The notes below the pieces were generated by a model that saw only the letters and a program-made list of their open reading frames with translations, did no database searches and had not been told where the DNA came from. Positions 49,416 to 57,355 of a DNA stretch of 64,000 nucleotides are shown here, in pieces. The position numbers and the translations under genes are program-made. Numbering within the stretch: the stretch's first letter is position 1; each line of letters starts with the position of its first letter. The stretch is from NCBI RefSeq assembly GCF_039535475.1, contig NZ_BAAAXG010000007.1:6813-70812 (forward strand). The letters are read 5' to 3'. The stretch is from Streptomyces showdoensis. Its GTDB lineage: Bacteria; Actinomycetota; Actinomycetes; Streptomycetales; Streptomycetaceae.

Positions 49416-49432
49416 TTGCGAACAGCTTGCAA
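49416..49432 (-). promoter_or_regulatory. Nur-box-like site upstream of the binding-protein gene
   Basis: TTGCGA (49416-49421), 5 bases, TTGCAA (49427-49432) matches the published Nur consensus (tTGCaa-N5-ttGCAA) at all but one position. It lies 34-50 bases before the ATG of the binding protein, in an AT-rich stretch where a promoter would be. Nur is the Fur-family nickel repressor of Streptomyces. Confidence 0.6.
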
Positions 49433-49479
49433 TTAAACAACAGGTAAAGGGGTGCGGACAAAGGGGCCCTCAGCAGCGC

Positions 49480-50592
49480 CTACGCGGGGGCCGGGAGGTC
49501 CACCAGGGCCGCGACGGCGTCCTGGTGCCGGCCGGCCGAACCCAGGGCGATGGCATCGGACTTGGCCCGCTTCAACGCCAGGTGGGCCGGATGCTCCCAG
49601 GTCATCCCGATGCCGCCGTGCAGCTGGACGCACTCCTCCGCCGCGCGTACCGCCACCTTCGAGCAGTACGCCTGGGCGACGGCCACGGTGAGCGCGGCGT
49701 CGGCGGCGCCGGTCGCGAGGGCGTCCGCGGCGGCCCGGGCCACCGCCCGGGCGCCCACCAGTTCCAGCCAGAGCTGGGCCATCCGGTGCTTGAGCGCCTG
49801 GAAGGAGCCCACCGGCCGGTTGAACTGGTGCCGCTCGCGGGTGTGCCGCACGGTCTCCTCCAGACACCACTCGGCGAGCCCGAGCTGCTCGGAGGCGAGC
49901 AGTCCGGCGCCGGCGAGCAGCCCGCTCCGGACGGCCTCGCCCGCGGCGGCGGCGTCGGCCAGCCGGGTGCCGCCGGCGCCGCCCGCGTCCACGAGGGCGA
50001 GCGGCCGGGTGAGGTCCAGCGAGGACCGCGGGGTGAGCACGGCGTCCGCCGCGTCGACGGCGTACAGGCCGTCGGCGCGCGGGACCAGGAGGACGTCGGC
50101 CGCGACGGCGTCGGCGACGGCCGGGACGGGCTCGGCGGGATCCGCGGGCCCGTCGGGACCGGCCGGTGCGGTGCCCGCCGGGCGGCCGTCGGGGGCGGTC
50201 GAGAACGGGACGGCCAGCACCGCGACGCGCTCGCCGCCCGCCAGGGCGCCGAGCAGCTCCGCGACGGGTCCGGTCTCCGCGCCGAGCGCCAGCAGCGTGG
50301 CGGTCGCCACGACCGCGCTGGTCAGGTACGGGGCCGGGGTGACCGCCCGCCCGAGCTCCTCCAGGACCACGGCGGCCTCCCGGTGGCCCGCGCCCTGGCC
50401 GCCCAGCTTCTCGGGCACCAGCAGCCCGGCGGCACCGATGCCGCCCGCGAGCGCCTCCCAGAGCCCCGGCGGATAGGGGTCCGGGGTCTCGATCCGGCCG
50501 AGCACGGTCCGCGCGTCCGCCCGGTCGGCGAGCAGCGAGCGCACGGCGGCGCGCAGGTCGTCCTCGGTCTCCGAGTACAGCAGGTCGCTCAT
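49480..50592 (-). CDS. Acyl-CoA dehydrogenase family protein (second of pair)
   Basis: The 370-aa protein has the acyl-CoA dehydrogenase fold: YSETEDDLRAAVRSLLADRA, GIGAAGLLVPEKLGGQGAGHREAAVVLEELGRAVTPAPYL, a shortened middle beta domain (AAGT/Pro-rich, without a clear flavin-binding WITN segment), and the C-terminal helices GLAEWCLEETVRHTRERHQFNRPVGSFQALKHRMA and QLHGGIGMTWEHPAHLALKRAK. The usual catalytic Glu is not obvious, as in the non-catalytic or heteromeric partners of FadE2-type dehydrogenases. It overlaps its partner's stop (ATGA), so the two may form a mixed enzyme. Confidence 0.85.
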   Translation of the reverse strand: MSDLLYSETEDDLRAAVRSLLADRADARTVLGRIETPDPYPPGLWEALAGGIGAAGLLVPEKLGGQGAGHREAAVVLEELGRAVTPAPYLTSAVVATATLLALGAETGPVAELLGALAGGERVAVLAVPFSTAPDGRPAGTAPAGPDGPADPAEPVPAVADAVAADVLLVPRADGLYAVDAADAVLTPRSSLDLTRPLALVDAGGAGGTRLADAAAAGEAVRSGLLAGAGLLASEQLGLAEWCLEETVRHTRERHQFNRPVGSFQALKHRMAQLWLELVGARAVARAAADALATGAADAALTVAVAQAYCSKVAVRAAEECVQLHGGIGMTWEHPAHLALKRAKSDAIALGSAGRHQDAVAALVDLPAPA

Positions 50593-51782
50593 CGCGCGAG
50601 GTCCTTCCAGGCGACGTCCTTGTCGTTGCGGGGCTCGGCGGGCAGGCCGAGGACCCGCTCGGCGACGATGTTGAGCAGCACCTCGCTCGTGCCGCCCTCG
50701 ATCGAGTTGCCCTTGGAGCGCAGGTAGCGGTAGCCCGCGTCACGCCCGGTGAAGTCGACGAGATCGGGCCGGACCATCGCCCAGTCCCCGTACAACAGGC
50801 CCTCGTCGCCGAGGAGTTCCACCTCCAGGCCGCTGATGGCCTGGTTGAGGCGGGCGAAGGACAGCTTCATGGCGCTGCCCTCGGGTCCCGGCCTGCCCGC
50901 GGCGAGCTGCTGGCGCAGCCGCTCGCCGGCGAGCCGGGCGACCTCGGCGTCCACCCACAGGTCGAGCAGCCGCCGGTGCAGCTCGTGGGTGCGCAGCTCG
51001 GGCCGGGCGCGCCAGGTCGCCGCGGCCTTGCCGATCATGCCGCCCTCGCGGGGCAGGCGGGCGCCGCCGATGGAGACCCGCTCGTTCATCAGGGTGGTCT
51101 GGGCGACCCGCCAGCCGTCGCCGGCCTCGCCGAGGCGGTGGGCGTCGGGGATGCGGACGCCGGTGAGGAAGACCTCGTTGAACTCGGCCTCGCCGGTGAT
51201 CTGCCGCAGCGGCCGGACCTCGACGCCGGGGTCGGTCATGTCGCAGACGAAGTAGGTGATGCCGCGGTGTTTGGGCAGCTCCGGGTCGGTGCGGGCGATG
51301 AGGATGGCCCAGCGGGCCACATGGGCGCTGGAGGTCCACACCTTCTGCCCGTCGACCACCCACGCGTCCCCGTCGCGCACGGCGCGGGTGCCGAGCGCGG
51401 CGAGGTCGGAGCCGGCGCCGGGCTCGCTGAAGAGCTGGCACCAGACCTCCTCGCCGACCCAGAGCGGCTTCAGGAAGCGCTCCTTGACCTCCTCGGAGCC
51501 GTACGCGAGGAGGGTGGGGGCGGCCATGCCGAGGCCGATGCCGATCCGGCGCGGGTCGTTGTCGGGGGCTCCGGCGGCGGCGAGTTCGGCGTCGACGACG
51601 GCCTGGAGGGAGCGCGGGGCGTCGAGTCCGCCGAGCCCGACGGGGTAGTGCACCCAGGCGAGTCCGGCGTCGAAGCGGGCCCGCAGGAAGTCGGTGCGGC
51701 CGGTGGTGGCGGGCGGGTGCTCGGCGAGCAGCCGGCGGGTGCGCTCGACGAGTTCGCCGGCGCCGGGGGGCGTGTCCGTCAT
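50589..51782 (-). CDS. Acyl-CoA dehydrogenase (first of pair)
   Basis: The 397-aa flavoenzyme has WVHYPVGLGGLDAPRSLQAVVDAELAAAGAP, the flavin segment CQLFSEPGAGSDLAALGTRAVRDGDAWVVDGQKVWTSSAH, VEVRPLRQITGEAEFNEVFLTGVRIPD, MNERVSIGG, and KGNSIEGGTSEVLLNIVAERVLGLP near the end. It belongs to the FadE group that acts on long-chain, steroid-side-chain or other CoA thioesters, often as a heteromer with the next gene. It is coupled by ATGA both to the upstream quinone oxidoreductase and to the downstream partner. Confidence 0.9.
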   Translation of the reverse strand: MTDTPPGAGELVERTRRLLAEHPPATTGRTDFLRARFDAGLAWVHYPVGLGGLDAPRSLQAVVDAELAAAGAPDNDPRRIGIGLGMAAPTLLAYGSEEVKERFLKPLWVGEEVWCQLFSEPGAGSDLAALGTRAVRDGDAWVVDGQKVWTSSAHVARWAILIARTDPELPKHRGITYFVCDMTDPGVEVRPLRQITGEAEFNEVFLTGVRIPDAHRLGEAGDGWRVAQTTLMNERVSIGGARLPREGGMIGKAAATWRARPELRTHELHRRLLDLWVDAEVARLAGERLRQQLAAGRPGPEGSAMKLSFARLNQAISGLEVELLGDEGLLYGDWAMVRPDLVDFTGRDAGYRYLRSKGNSIEGGTSEVLLNIVAERVLGLPAEPRNDKDVAWKDLAR

Positions 51783-52747
51783 GCGCGGGCTCCCGCCGGG
51801 AGGACGACGAGCCGGCCGGTGGTGACGCCCTCGGAGACCCGCTGCACGGCGTCGGCCGCGCCGTCGAAGGGGACGCGCTCGCTGACGTACGGCTTGATCA
51901 GGCCCTTGGCGGCGAGCTCGGTGAGGGTCTCGTGGCAGCGCAGGACGGCGGCCGGGTCCTTGAGGTTGTAGAGGCCCCAGTGCAGGCCCAGGATGGCGTA
52001 GTTCTTGATCAGGGCGTGGTTGAGGGCGGGGGCGGGCACGGTGCCGCTGGCGAAGCCGACGACCACGATCCGGCCCTCGAAGGCGACCAGCTTGGCGGAC
52101 TGCTGGTAGGCGGCGCCGCCGACGGGGTCGTAGATCACGTCGGCGCCGCGGCCTCCGGTGGCCTCCTTGACGGCGGCGACCACGTCCTCGGCGTGCCGGT
52201 CGACGACGGTGTCGCAGCCGAGCGCGCGGGCGGCGGCCGCCTTGTCGGCGCCGCCGACCACGCCGATGACGGTGGCGCCCGCGGCCTTGCCGAGCTGCAC
52301 GGCGGCGCTGCCGACACCGCCCGCGGCGGCGTGCACCAGCAGGGTCTCGCCCTCCTGGAGGGCGGCCCGGCGGTGCAGCCCGAACCAGCCGGTCTGGTAG
52401 CCGATGTGGAGCGCGGCGGCCTCCGCGTCGTCCAGGGCCTCGGGGGCCGGCAGCAGGGCGGCGGCGTCGGCCACCGCGTACTCGGCGAGGCCGCCGTGCG
52501 GGAGGGCGGGGGTGGCGATGACCCGGCGCCCGTCCTCGGTCTCCGCGCAGATCTCCACGCCCGGCGTGAAGGGCAGCGGGGGCCGCACCTGGTACTGCCC
52601 CCGGCACAGCAGCGCGTCGGGGAAGTTGATGCCGGTGGCGCGGACCTTGAGCAGCACCTGCCCGTCCCCGGGCACCGGACGGTCGGTCTCGTCGCGCTGC
52701 ATCACCTCGCCCGGTTCGCCGTTCTCGTGCACTCGCCATGCCTGCAT
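51779..52747 (-). CDS. NADPH:quinone oxidoreductase-type MDR protein
   Basis: The 322-aa protein is a zinc-free medium-chain dehydrogenase: QAWRVHENGEPGEVMQRDET, VRATGINFPDALLCRGQYQVRPPLPFTPGVEICA, the NADPH-binding LLVHAAAGGVGSAAVQLGKAAGATVIG, and DVIYDPVGGAAYQQSAKLVAFEGRIVVVGFASG. ATG 52747 (with GGAGG) fits the family start. It leads the three-gene unit with the two acyl-CoA dehydrogenases; it may handle an enoyl or quinone intermediate of the same breakdown route. An operator-like palindrome overlaps its promoter. Confidence 0.88.
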   Translation of the reverse strand: MQAWRVHENGEPGEVMQRDETDRPVPGDGQVLLKVRATGINFPDALLCRGQYQVRPPLPFTPGVEICAETEDGRRVIATPALPHGGLAEYAVADAAALLPAPEALDDAEAAALHIGYQTGWFGLHRRAALQEGETLLVHAAAGGVGSAAVQLGKAAGATVIGVVGGADKAAAARALGCDTVVDRHAEDVVAAVKEATGGRGADVIYDPVGGAAYQQSAKLVAFEGRIVVVGFASGTVPAPALNHALIKNYAILGLHWGLYNLKDPAAVLRCHETLTELAAKGLIKPYVSERVPFDGAADAVQRVSEGVTTGRLVVLPAGARA

Positions 52748-52802
52748 CGGGGCCTCCAGCAGCCGTCGTCGGTCCTGCGCGGTTCTTCCGGGTGGTGTCG
52801 GC

Positions 52803-52819
52803 ATACTAAGCGGTCGCTT
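52803..52819 (-). promoter_or_regulatory. Operator AAGCG-N2-CGCTT over a TAGTAT -10 element
   Basis: On the minus strand TAGTAT (52808-52803) is a good -10, overlapped by the perfect inverted repeat AAGCG-GT-CGCTT (52808-52819). The site looks like a TetR-type operator of lipid-breakdown genes and would let a repressor shut the acyl-CoA dehydrogenase operon. The regulator gene is not in the window. Confidence 0.55.
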
Positions 52820-52895
52820 GGGCTGGCGGAACCAGGCCGCGCCGGAAAGTGGCGCCGTCCGCCCGCAGGGCGGGACCTTCCGGGCGCGACCCGGC

Positions 52896-53486
52896 TCAGG
52901 ACTTCTTGGGGCGCGCCCTCACGTGCATCCGCTCCCCCTGCGGCCCGAACAGGCTCAGGAACTCCACCGGCCGGTCACCGGCGGGCCCGAACCAGTGCGG
53001 CACCCGGGTGTCGAACTCGGCGGCCTCGCCGGAGCCGAGCACCACGTCGTGGTCGCCGAGCACCAGCCGCAGGCTGCCGGAGAGCACGTACAGCCACTCG
53101 TACCCCTCGTGCACCCGCGGCTCCCCCGCCTCGGCGCCGGGCTCCTGGACCACCTTGTACGCCTGGAGCCCGCCGGGCTGGCGGGTGAGCGGGTACATGG
53201 TCCGCCCGTGCCGGACGATCGGCTTCGCCCGGACCCGGGGGTCGCCGACCGGCGGGGCGCCGACGAGCTCGTCGAGCGGCACCTGATGGGCGCGGGCGAT
53301 CGGCAGCAGGAGCTCCAGGCTGGGCTTGCGCTGCCCGGATTCCAGGCGGGAGAGGGTGCTCACGGAGATGCCGGTGGTGGCGGAGAGCTCCGCCAGGGTG
53401 GCCCCGCGCTCGCGCCGGATCCGGCGCAGCCGGGGGCCGACCTCGGTCAGCACGGCGTCGATGCGGTCGTCGTCTTCGGTGGTCAT
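52896..53486 (-). CDS. XRE-family regulator with C-terminal cupin domain
   Basis: The 196-aa protein has a helix-turn-helix of the XRE type (LRRIRRERGATLAELSATTGISVSTLSRLESGQRKPSLELLLPIARAHQVPLDEL taken in pieces) and a cupin (VHEGYEWLYVLSGSLRLVLGDHDVVLGSGEAAEFDTRVPHWFG). ATG 53486 was chosen at the domain boundary. Cupin-XRE regulators bind small ligands and often repress a neighbouring divergent gene. The thioredoxin-reductase-like gene begins 65 bases away on the other strand, with a shared palindrome between them. Confidence 0.9.
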   Translation of the reverse strand: MTTEDDDRIDAVLTEVGPRLRRIRRERGATLAELSATTGISVSTLSRLESGQRKPSLELLLPIARAHQVPLDELVGAPPVGDPRVRAKPIVRHGRTMYPLTRQPGGLQAYKVVQEPGAEAGEPRVHEGYEWLYVLSGSLRLVLGDHDVVLGSGEAAEFDTRVPHWFGPAGDRPVEFLSLFGPQGERMHVRARPKKS

Positions 53487-53499
53487 GCATCCATTGCAG

Positions 53500-53516
53500 A
53501 AACGGCAACTTCGTTT
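53500..53516. promoter_or_regulatory. Operator-like inverted repeat AAACG-N7-CGTTT
   Basis: Perfect 5-bp half-sites with a 7-base spacer lie in the 64-bp region between the XRE-cupin gene and the divergent flavoprotein gene, the expected place for autoregulatory binding. Confidence 0.5.
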
Positions 53517-53550
53517 GTCAAGCGAGCACGGTCCGCGTGACCCTCGCGGC

Positions 53551-54504
53551 ATGGACGAGAACGAGAACGAGACGTACGAGGTCGTGGTGGTCGGCGGCGG
53601 CGCGGCGGGGCTGAGCGCCGCCCTGGTCCTCGGCCGGGCCCGGCGCCGGACCCTGGTGGTCGACGCGGGCGAGCCCCGCAACGCGCCCGCCGCGCACATG
53701 CAGGGCTACCTCACCCGGGACGGGATGAGCCCGGCCGCCTTCCTGGAGGCGGGGCGGCGGGAGATCGCGGCGTACGGGGTGGAGCGCACCGAGGGCCAGG
53801 TGACCGCCGCGGTCCCGGACGGGGACGGGGGCTTCGCGCTCGCCCTGGCGGACGGGCGCCGGCTCCGGGCCCGCCGGCTGATCGTGACGACCGGGCTCGT
53901 GGACGAGCTGCCGGAGCTGGAGGGGCTGGCCGCGCGCTGGGGCCGGGACGTCATCCACTGCCCGTACTGCCACGGCTGGGAGGTCCGCGACCGGGCCTTC
54001 GGGGTGCTGGCGCACCCGGAACTCCCGGCACACCAGGCGCTGATGGTCTCGCAGTGGTCGGCCGACGTGACCCTCTTCCTGCACACGGCCGCCGCCCCCT
54101 CCGGGCAGGACGCCGCCCGGCTGGCGGCGGCCGGGGTGACGGTGGTGACCGGCGAGGTGGCGGGGCTGGTGGTCGAGGAGGACCGGCTGACGGGCGTACG
54201 GATGGCCGACGGGCGGACCGTGGCGCGCGAGGTGCTGTTCGTGGGCCCCCGGCCGGTACCCCGCGACGGGCTGCTCGCGGCGCTGGGCGCACCGACCCGG
54301 CAGACGCCGTTCGGCGACTTCACGGCCGTGGACGAGACCGGGCGCACCGGCGTGCCGGGCGTGTGGGCGGCGGGGAACGCGATCGGCGCGCACGAGCAGG
54401 TGGTGAACGCGGCGAGCGGCGGCTACCGGGCGGGCGCCGCGGTCAACGCGGACCTGCTCCTGACCGAGCTGGACCGGAGGGCGGAGGCCGGGTCCGCGGC
54501 CTGA
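53551..54504 (+). CDS. FAD-dependent thioredoxin-reductase-like oxidoreductase
   Basis: The 317-aa flavoprotein has the FAD-binding start VVVVGGGAAGLSAALVLGRARRRTLVVDAGEPRN, the redox pair in CPYCHGWEVRDRAFGVL, a strand of the NADPH domain (LIVTTGLVDELPEL) and the closing VPGVWAAGNAIGAHEQVVNAASGGYRAGAA. The CxxC sits as in thioredoxin reductase and in the enzymes that form disulfides in natural products (for example HlmI/GliT-like). The NADPH-binding GxGxxA of true thioredoxin reductase is weak, so a disulfide oxidase role is possible. ATG 53551 follows a weak site. Confidence 0.85.
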   Translation: MDENENETYEVVVVGGGAAGLSAALVLGRARRRTLVVDAGEPRNAPAAHMQGYLTRDGMSPAAFLEAGRREIAAYGVERTEGQVTAAVPDGDGGFALALADGRRLRARRLIVTTGLVDELPELEGLAARWGRDVIHCPYCHGWEVRDRAFGVLAHPELPAHQALMVSQWSADVTLFLHTAAAPSGQDAARLAAAGVTVVTGEVAGLVVEEDRLTGVRMADGRTVAREVLFVGPRPVPRDGLLAALGAPTRQTPFGDFTAVDETGRTGVPGVWAAGNAIGAHEQVVNAASGGYRAGAAVNADLLLTELDRRAEAGSAA

Positions 54505-54545
54505 CGGGTCTTCAGTTCTCGGGCGGGGCGCGCTATCGATACGCC

Positions 54546-55529
54546 ATGGAGGACATGACGCACGAGGGCCTCGCGGACACCCCGGGGCTGCCCGCCCCTC
54601 CCCCGCTCGGGGCGAGCGCGCTGCCGGCGGGCACGTTCGCGGGCCGGGCGGTCGTGGTGACCGGCGGGGGTTCCGGTCTCGGCAAGGCGATCGCCGCCGA
54701 GTTCGCCCGGCTCGGCGCCGACCTGGCGATCCTGGGCCGCACGGCCGGGCGGCTGGCGGCCGCCCGCGAGGAGCTGGCGGCGGTCGCCGGGACCCGGGTG
54801 GTGACCGGGGTGTGCGACATCCGGGACCCGGAGCGGATCGCCGGGGTGCTCGACGTCTGCGAGGCGGCGCTGGACGCCCGGCCGGAGGTCCTGGTGAACT
54901 GCGCGGCGGCCAACTTCCCGGTGCCGGCGGAGGAGCTGTCCCCCAACGGCTGGCGGGCGGTGGTGGACATCACGCTCTCCGGGACCTGGTTCACGACCCG
55001 GGAGTTCGCCCGGCGGCACCTGGCGGCGGGGACCCCCGGCTCGGTCGTCAACGTCGGCGCCTCCTACGCCTGGACGGGCGGGCCCGGGTACGCGCACTCG
55101 GCGGCGGCGAAGGCCGGGGTGAAGAACCTGACGGAGACGCTGGCGGTGGAGTGGGGGCCGTACGGGATCCAGGTCAACGGCCTGGTGCCGGGGCTCATGC
55201 CGCACGAGGAGATGGTGCCCGCCGTCCGGGCCAACCTCGACCGGGCCGGACGCCCCGACCTGCGGCAGCCCGCCCTGCGGGTGGGCCGGCCGCGCGAGCT
55301 GGGCTGGGCCGCGACCTTCCTGGCCTCCCCGTACGCCCGGTTCGTCAGCGGGCACACGCTGGTGGTCGACGGCGCCAACTGGCAGCGCAGGTCGCTGGTG
55401 AACGAGCCGGTGGTGCCGGTGCGCGCCCAGTTGGGGCGCGGGCGGTTCACGGACGGGGCGGGCGCCGGCACGGACGGGGCCGGCGGCACGGGCGGTACGG
55501 GCGGTACGGGCGGGGTGCGCGAGGACTGA
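54546..55529 (+). CDS. Short-chain dehydrogenase, 2,4-dienoyl-CoA reductase type
   Basis: The 327-aa protein has the Rossmann start VVVTGGGSGLGKAIAAEFARLGADLAILGRTAGRL, VNCAAANFPVPAEELSPNGW, and GSVVNVGASYAWTGGPGYAHSAAAKAGVKNLTETLAVEWGPYGIQVN in pieces. The usual YxxxK is replaced by SAAAK, as in 2,4-dienoyl-CoA reductases, which supports a role in breakdown of unsaturated fatty acids. The C-terminal 30 residues are Gly/Thr repeats (GGTGGTGGTGG). TATCGAT lies 6-12 bases before the ATG with no ribosome site, so the mRNA may be leaderless. ATG 54555 is an alternative. Confidence 0.87.
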   Translation: MEDMTHEGLADTPGLPAPPPLGASALPAGTFAGRAVVVTGGGSGLGKAIAAEFARLGADLAILGRTAGRLAAAREELAAVAGTRVVTGVCDIRDPERIAGVLDVCEAALDARPEVLVNCAAANFPVPAEELSPNGWRAVVDITLSGTWFTTREFARRHLAAGTPGSVVNVGASYAWTGGPGYAHSAAAKAGVKNLTETLAVEWGPYGIQVNGLVPGLMPHEEMVPAVRANLDRAGRPDLRQPALRVGRPRELGWAATFLASPYARFVSGHTLVVDGANWQRRSLVNEPVVPVRAQLGRGRFTDGAGAGTDGAGGTGGTGGTGGVRED

Positions 55530-55674
55530 AGCGCGTTGGGCCGTGCGGCGGAAACCGGGGTGGCAGCGCCGCGCGGGGCGGCAGCGGGGGCGAGGATCGG
55601 CCGGGGTGGCCGGAACCGCGCCACCCGCTCCGCCTCGGCACGCCTCCCCACCCGGAAGGACGGGACTCACCCCC

Positions 55675-56454
55675 ATGCTCGGTACGGACTTCACCACGGG
55701 CTCGCCCGACTGGCTCGACCTCGGCAGCCCCGACACCGGCGCCGCCGCCGTGTTCTACGGCCGGGTCTTCGGCTGGGACTTCGTCTCGGCCGGGCCGGAG
55801 ACGGGCGGCTACGGCTTCTTCCAGCAGGACGGCAGGACCGTGGCCGCCCTCGGCCCGCTCACGGAGGAGGGCGCGGAGAGCGCCTGGACGATCTACTTCG
55901 AGACCCCGGACGCCGAGGTCACCGCCCGTGCTGCCGAGCAGGGCGGCGGCACGGTCCGGATGGCCCCGATGGACGTGATGGAGGCCGGGCGGATGGCCGC
56001 CCTGACCGACCCGGGCGGCGCCGAGTTCGCCGTCTGGGAGCCGCACGCCGTGAAGGGCCTGGAGCGGACCTCCGAGAACAACGCCCTGCTCTGGGCAGAG
56101 CTGCACGTCGCCGACCCGGAGGCCGTGCTCGGCTTCTACCGCGGCCTGTTCGGCTGGCGCTGGGCGGAGATGGAGGCGCCCGGCATGACGTACCGGGTGA
56201 TCTCGACGGCGGTCGGGGACCAGCAGGACGCCTCCTTCGGCGGCGCGGCCCCGCTGCAGCCGGGTGCGGACAAGGCGCGCTGGATCCCCTACTTCGCGAC
56301 GGACGACGCCGACGTGATCGCCACCTCGGTGCAGGAGAGCGGCGGCTCGGTGCTGATGCCGCCCGCGGACGTCCCGGACGTCGGCCGGATCGCCTGGCTC
56401 GCGGACCCGTTCGGGGCCCCCTTCGCCGTCCTCAAGCCCGCCCCCACCATGTGA
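55675..56454 (+). CDS. VOC-family protein with two glyoxalase-like domains (paralogue)
   Basis: This 259-aa protein has two VOC halves: WLDLGSPDTGAAAVFYGRVFGWDF, ETPDAEVTARAAEQGGGTVRMAP and DPGGAEFAVWE, then WAELHVADPEAVLGFYRGLFGWRW, ATDDADVIATSVQESGGSVLMPP and DPFGAPFAVLKP. It is related in layout to the protein at 41246-42043 but clearly diverged. The 145 bases before it have little coding signal. Its stop lies one base from the end of the convergent crotonase gene, with no room for a terminator. GGAAGGA precedes the ATG by 11 bases. Confidence 0.87.
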   Translation: MLGTDFTTGSPDWLDLGSPDTGAAAVFYGRVFGWDFVSAGPETGGYGFFQQDGRTVAALGPLTEEGAESAWTIYFETPDAEVTARAAEQGGGTVRMAPMDVMEAGRMAALTDPGGAEFAVWEPHAVKGLERTSENNALLWAELHVADPEAVLGFYRGLFGWRWAEMEAPGMTYRVISTAVGDQQDASFGGAAPLQPGADKARWIPYFATDDADVIATSVQESGGSVLMPPADVPDVGRIAWLADPFGAPFAVLKPAPTM

Positions 56455-56455
56455 C

Positions 56456-57289
56456 TCAGCGGCCCTCGAAGCGGGGCGGTCTGCGGGCCGCCTTCGCCGC
56501 GTAGCCCTCGCGGGCGTCCTCCGAGGTGAGGGTGAGCGCGGCGGCGAACGCGGTCCGGTCGAGGGCGTCGGCGAGGCCCCGGTCGGCGAAGGCGTCGATG
56601 CTGCGCTTCACCGCCCGGACCGCGAGCGGGGCGTTCGCCGCGATGGCGGCGGCCGTCTCGTACGCGGTCTCCGCCAGCTCCCCGGGGGCGGTGACGCGCT
56701 GGACCAGGCCGAGGCGTTCGGCGGTGGCGGCGTCGATCCTCCGGCCGGTGAGCGCCAGGTACTTCGCCCAGCCCGCGCCCGCCTCGCGGGCGATCCGCAG
56801 GTCGCCGCCCGCGTCCACGGCGACGCCGACGCCGGTCTCGGGGAGGGCGAAGACGGCGTCGTCGGCGGCGAGGCGGATGTCGGCCATGAGGGCGAGTTCG
56901 AAGCCGAAGCCGAGGCAGTAGCCCTGGACGGCGGCCACGACGGGCTGGGGCAGCCGGGCGAAGGCGGCGAAGCGCTCGTGGGCCCAGCGGACGCCCTCGG
57001 CGTAGTTCTCGGTGCGCTCGGCCGCCGAGCGTCCGGTGATGGCCCCGCCGGGGGCGGTGACGTCGATCCCGGCGCAGAACGCCCGCCCCTCGGCCCGCAG
57101 CAGCACGGCCCGCACCCGCTCGTCGAAGCGGATCCGGTCCGCGATCAGGCCGAGCTGGCGGCTGGCCTCCCAGCTCCAGCCGTTGAGCTTCTCGGGACGG
57201 CACAGGGTGACCGTCGCGATGCCGTCCCCGACCCTGAGGGTGAGCCGTTCCTCGCCCTCCGGGACCGTCTGGTCGAGCGTGTCGATCAC
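56456..57289 (-). CDS. Enoyl-CoA hydratase/isomerase (crotonase) family protein
   Basis: The 277-aa protein has the crotonase core: VTLCRPEKLNGWSWEASRQL, LLRAEGRAFCAGIDV (oxyanion strand), VAAVQGYCLGFGFELALMADIRLAADDAVFALPETGVGVAVDAGGDLRI. The acidic pair in LPETGVGVAVDAGG (Glu and Asp eight residues apart) is placed as in delta3,5-delta2,4-dienoyl-CoA isomerases, so isomerase activity is a real alternative to hydration. A GGCCGC-rich C-terminal end (ARRPPRFEGR) is usual. An operator-like CTGAC-N5-GTCAG lies 18 bases upstream of the start. Confidence 0.88.
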   Translation of the reverse strand: MIDTLDQTVPEGEERLTLRVGDGIATVTLCRPEKLNGWSWEASRQLGLIADRIRFDERVRAVLLRAEGRAFCAGIDVTAPGGAITGRSAAERTENYAEGVRWAHERFAAFARLPQPVVAAVQGYCLGFGFELALMADIRLAADDAVFALPETGVGVAVDAGGDLRIAREAGAGWAKYLALTGRRIDAATAERLGLVQRVTAPGELAETAYETAAAIAANAPLAVRAVKRSIDAFADRGLADALDRTAFAAALTLTSEDAREGYAAKAARRPPRFEGR

Positions 57290-57306
57290 CGCACCGCCCC
57301 CGCTTC

Positions 57307-57321
57307 CTGACTGTCCGTCAG
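57307..57321 (-). promoter_or_regulatory. Operator-like inverted repeat CTGAC-N5-GTCAG
   Basis: The perfect repeat ctgac-tgtcc-gtcag precedes the crotonase gene. The same half-sites and spacing are found at 5444-5458. This form is common for TetR regulators of fatty-acid breakdown, but no such regulator is in the window. Confidence 0.5.
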
Positions 57322-57355
57322 TTGACTTCCAGGGGCGGAGCCTAGCGTCCGCCCC

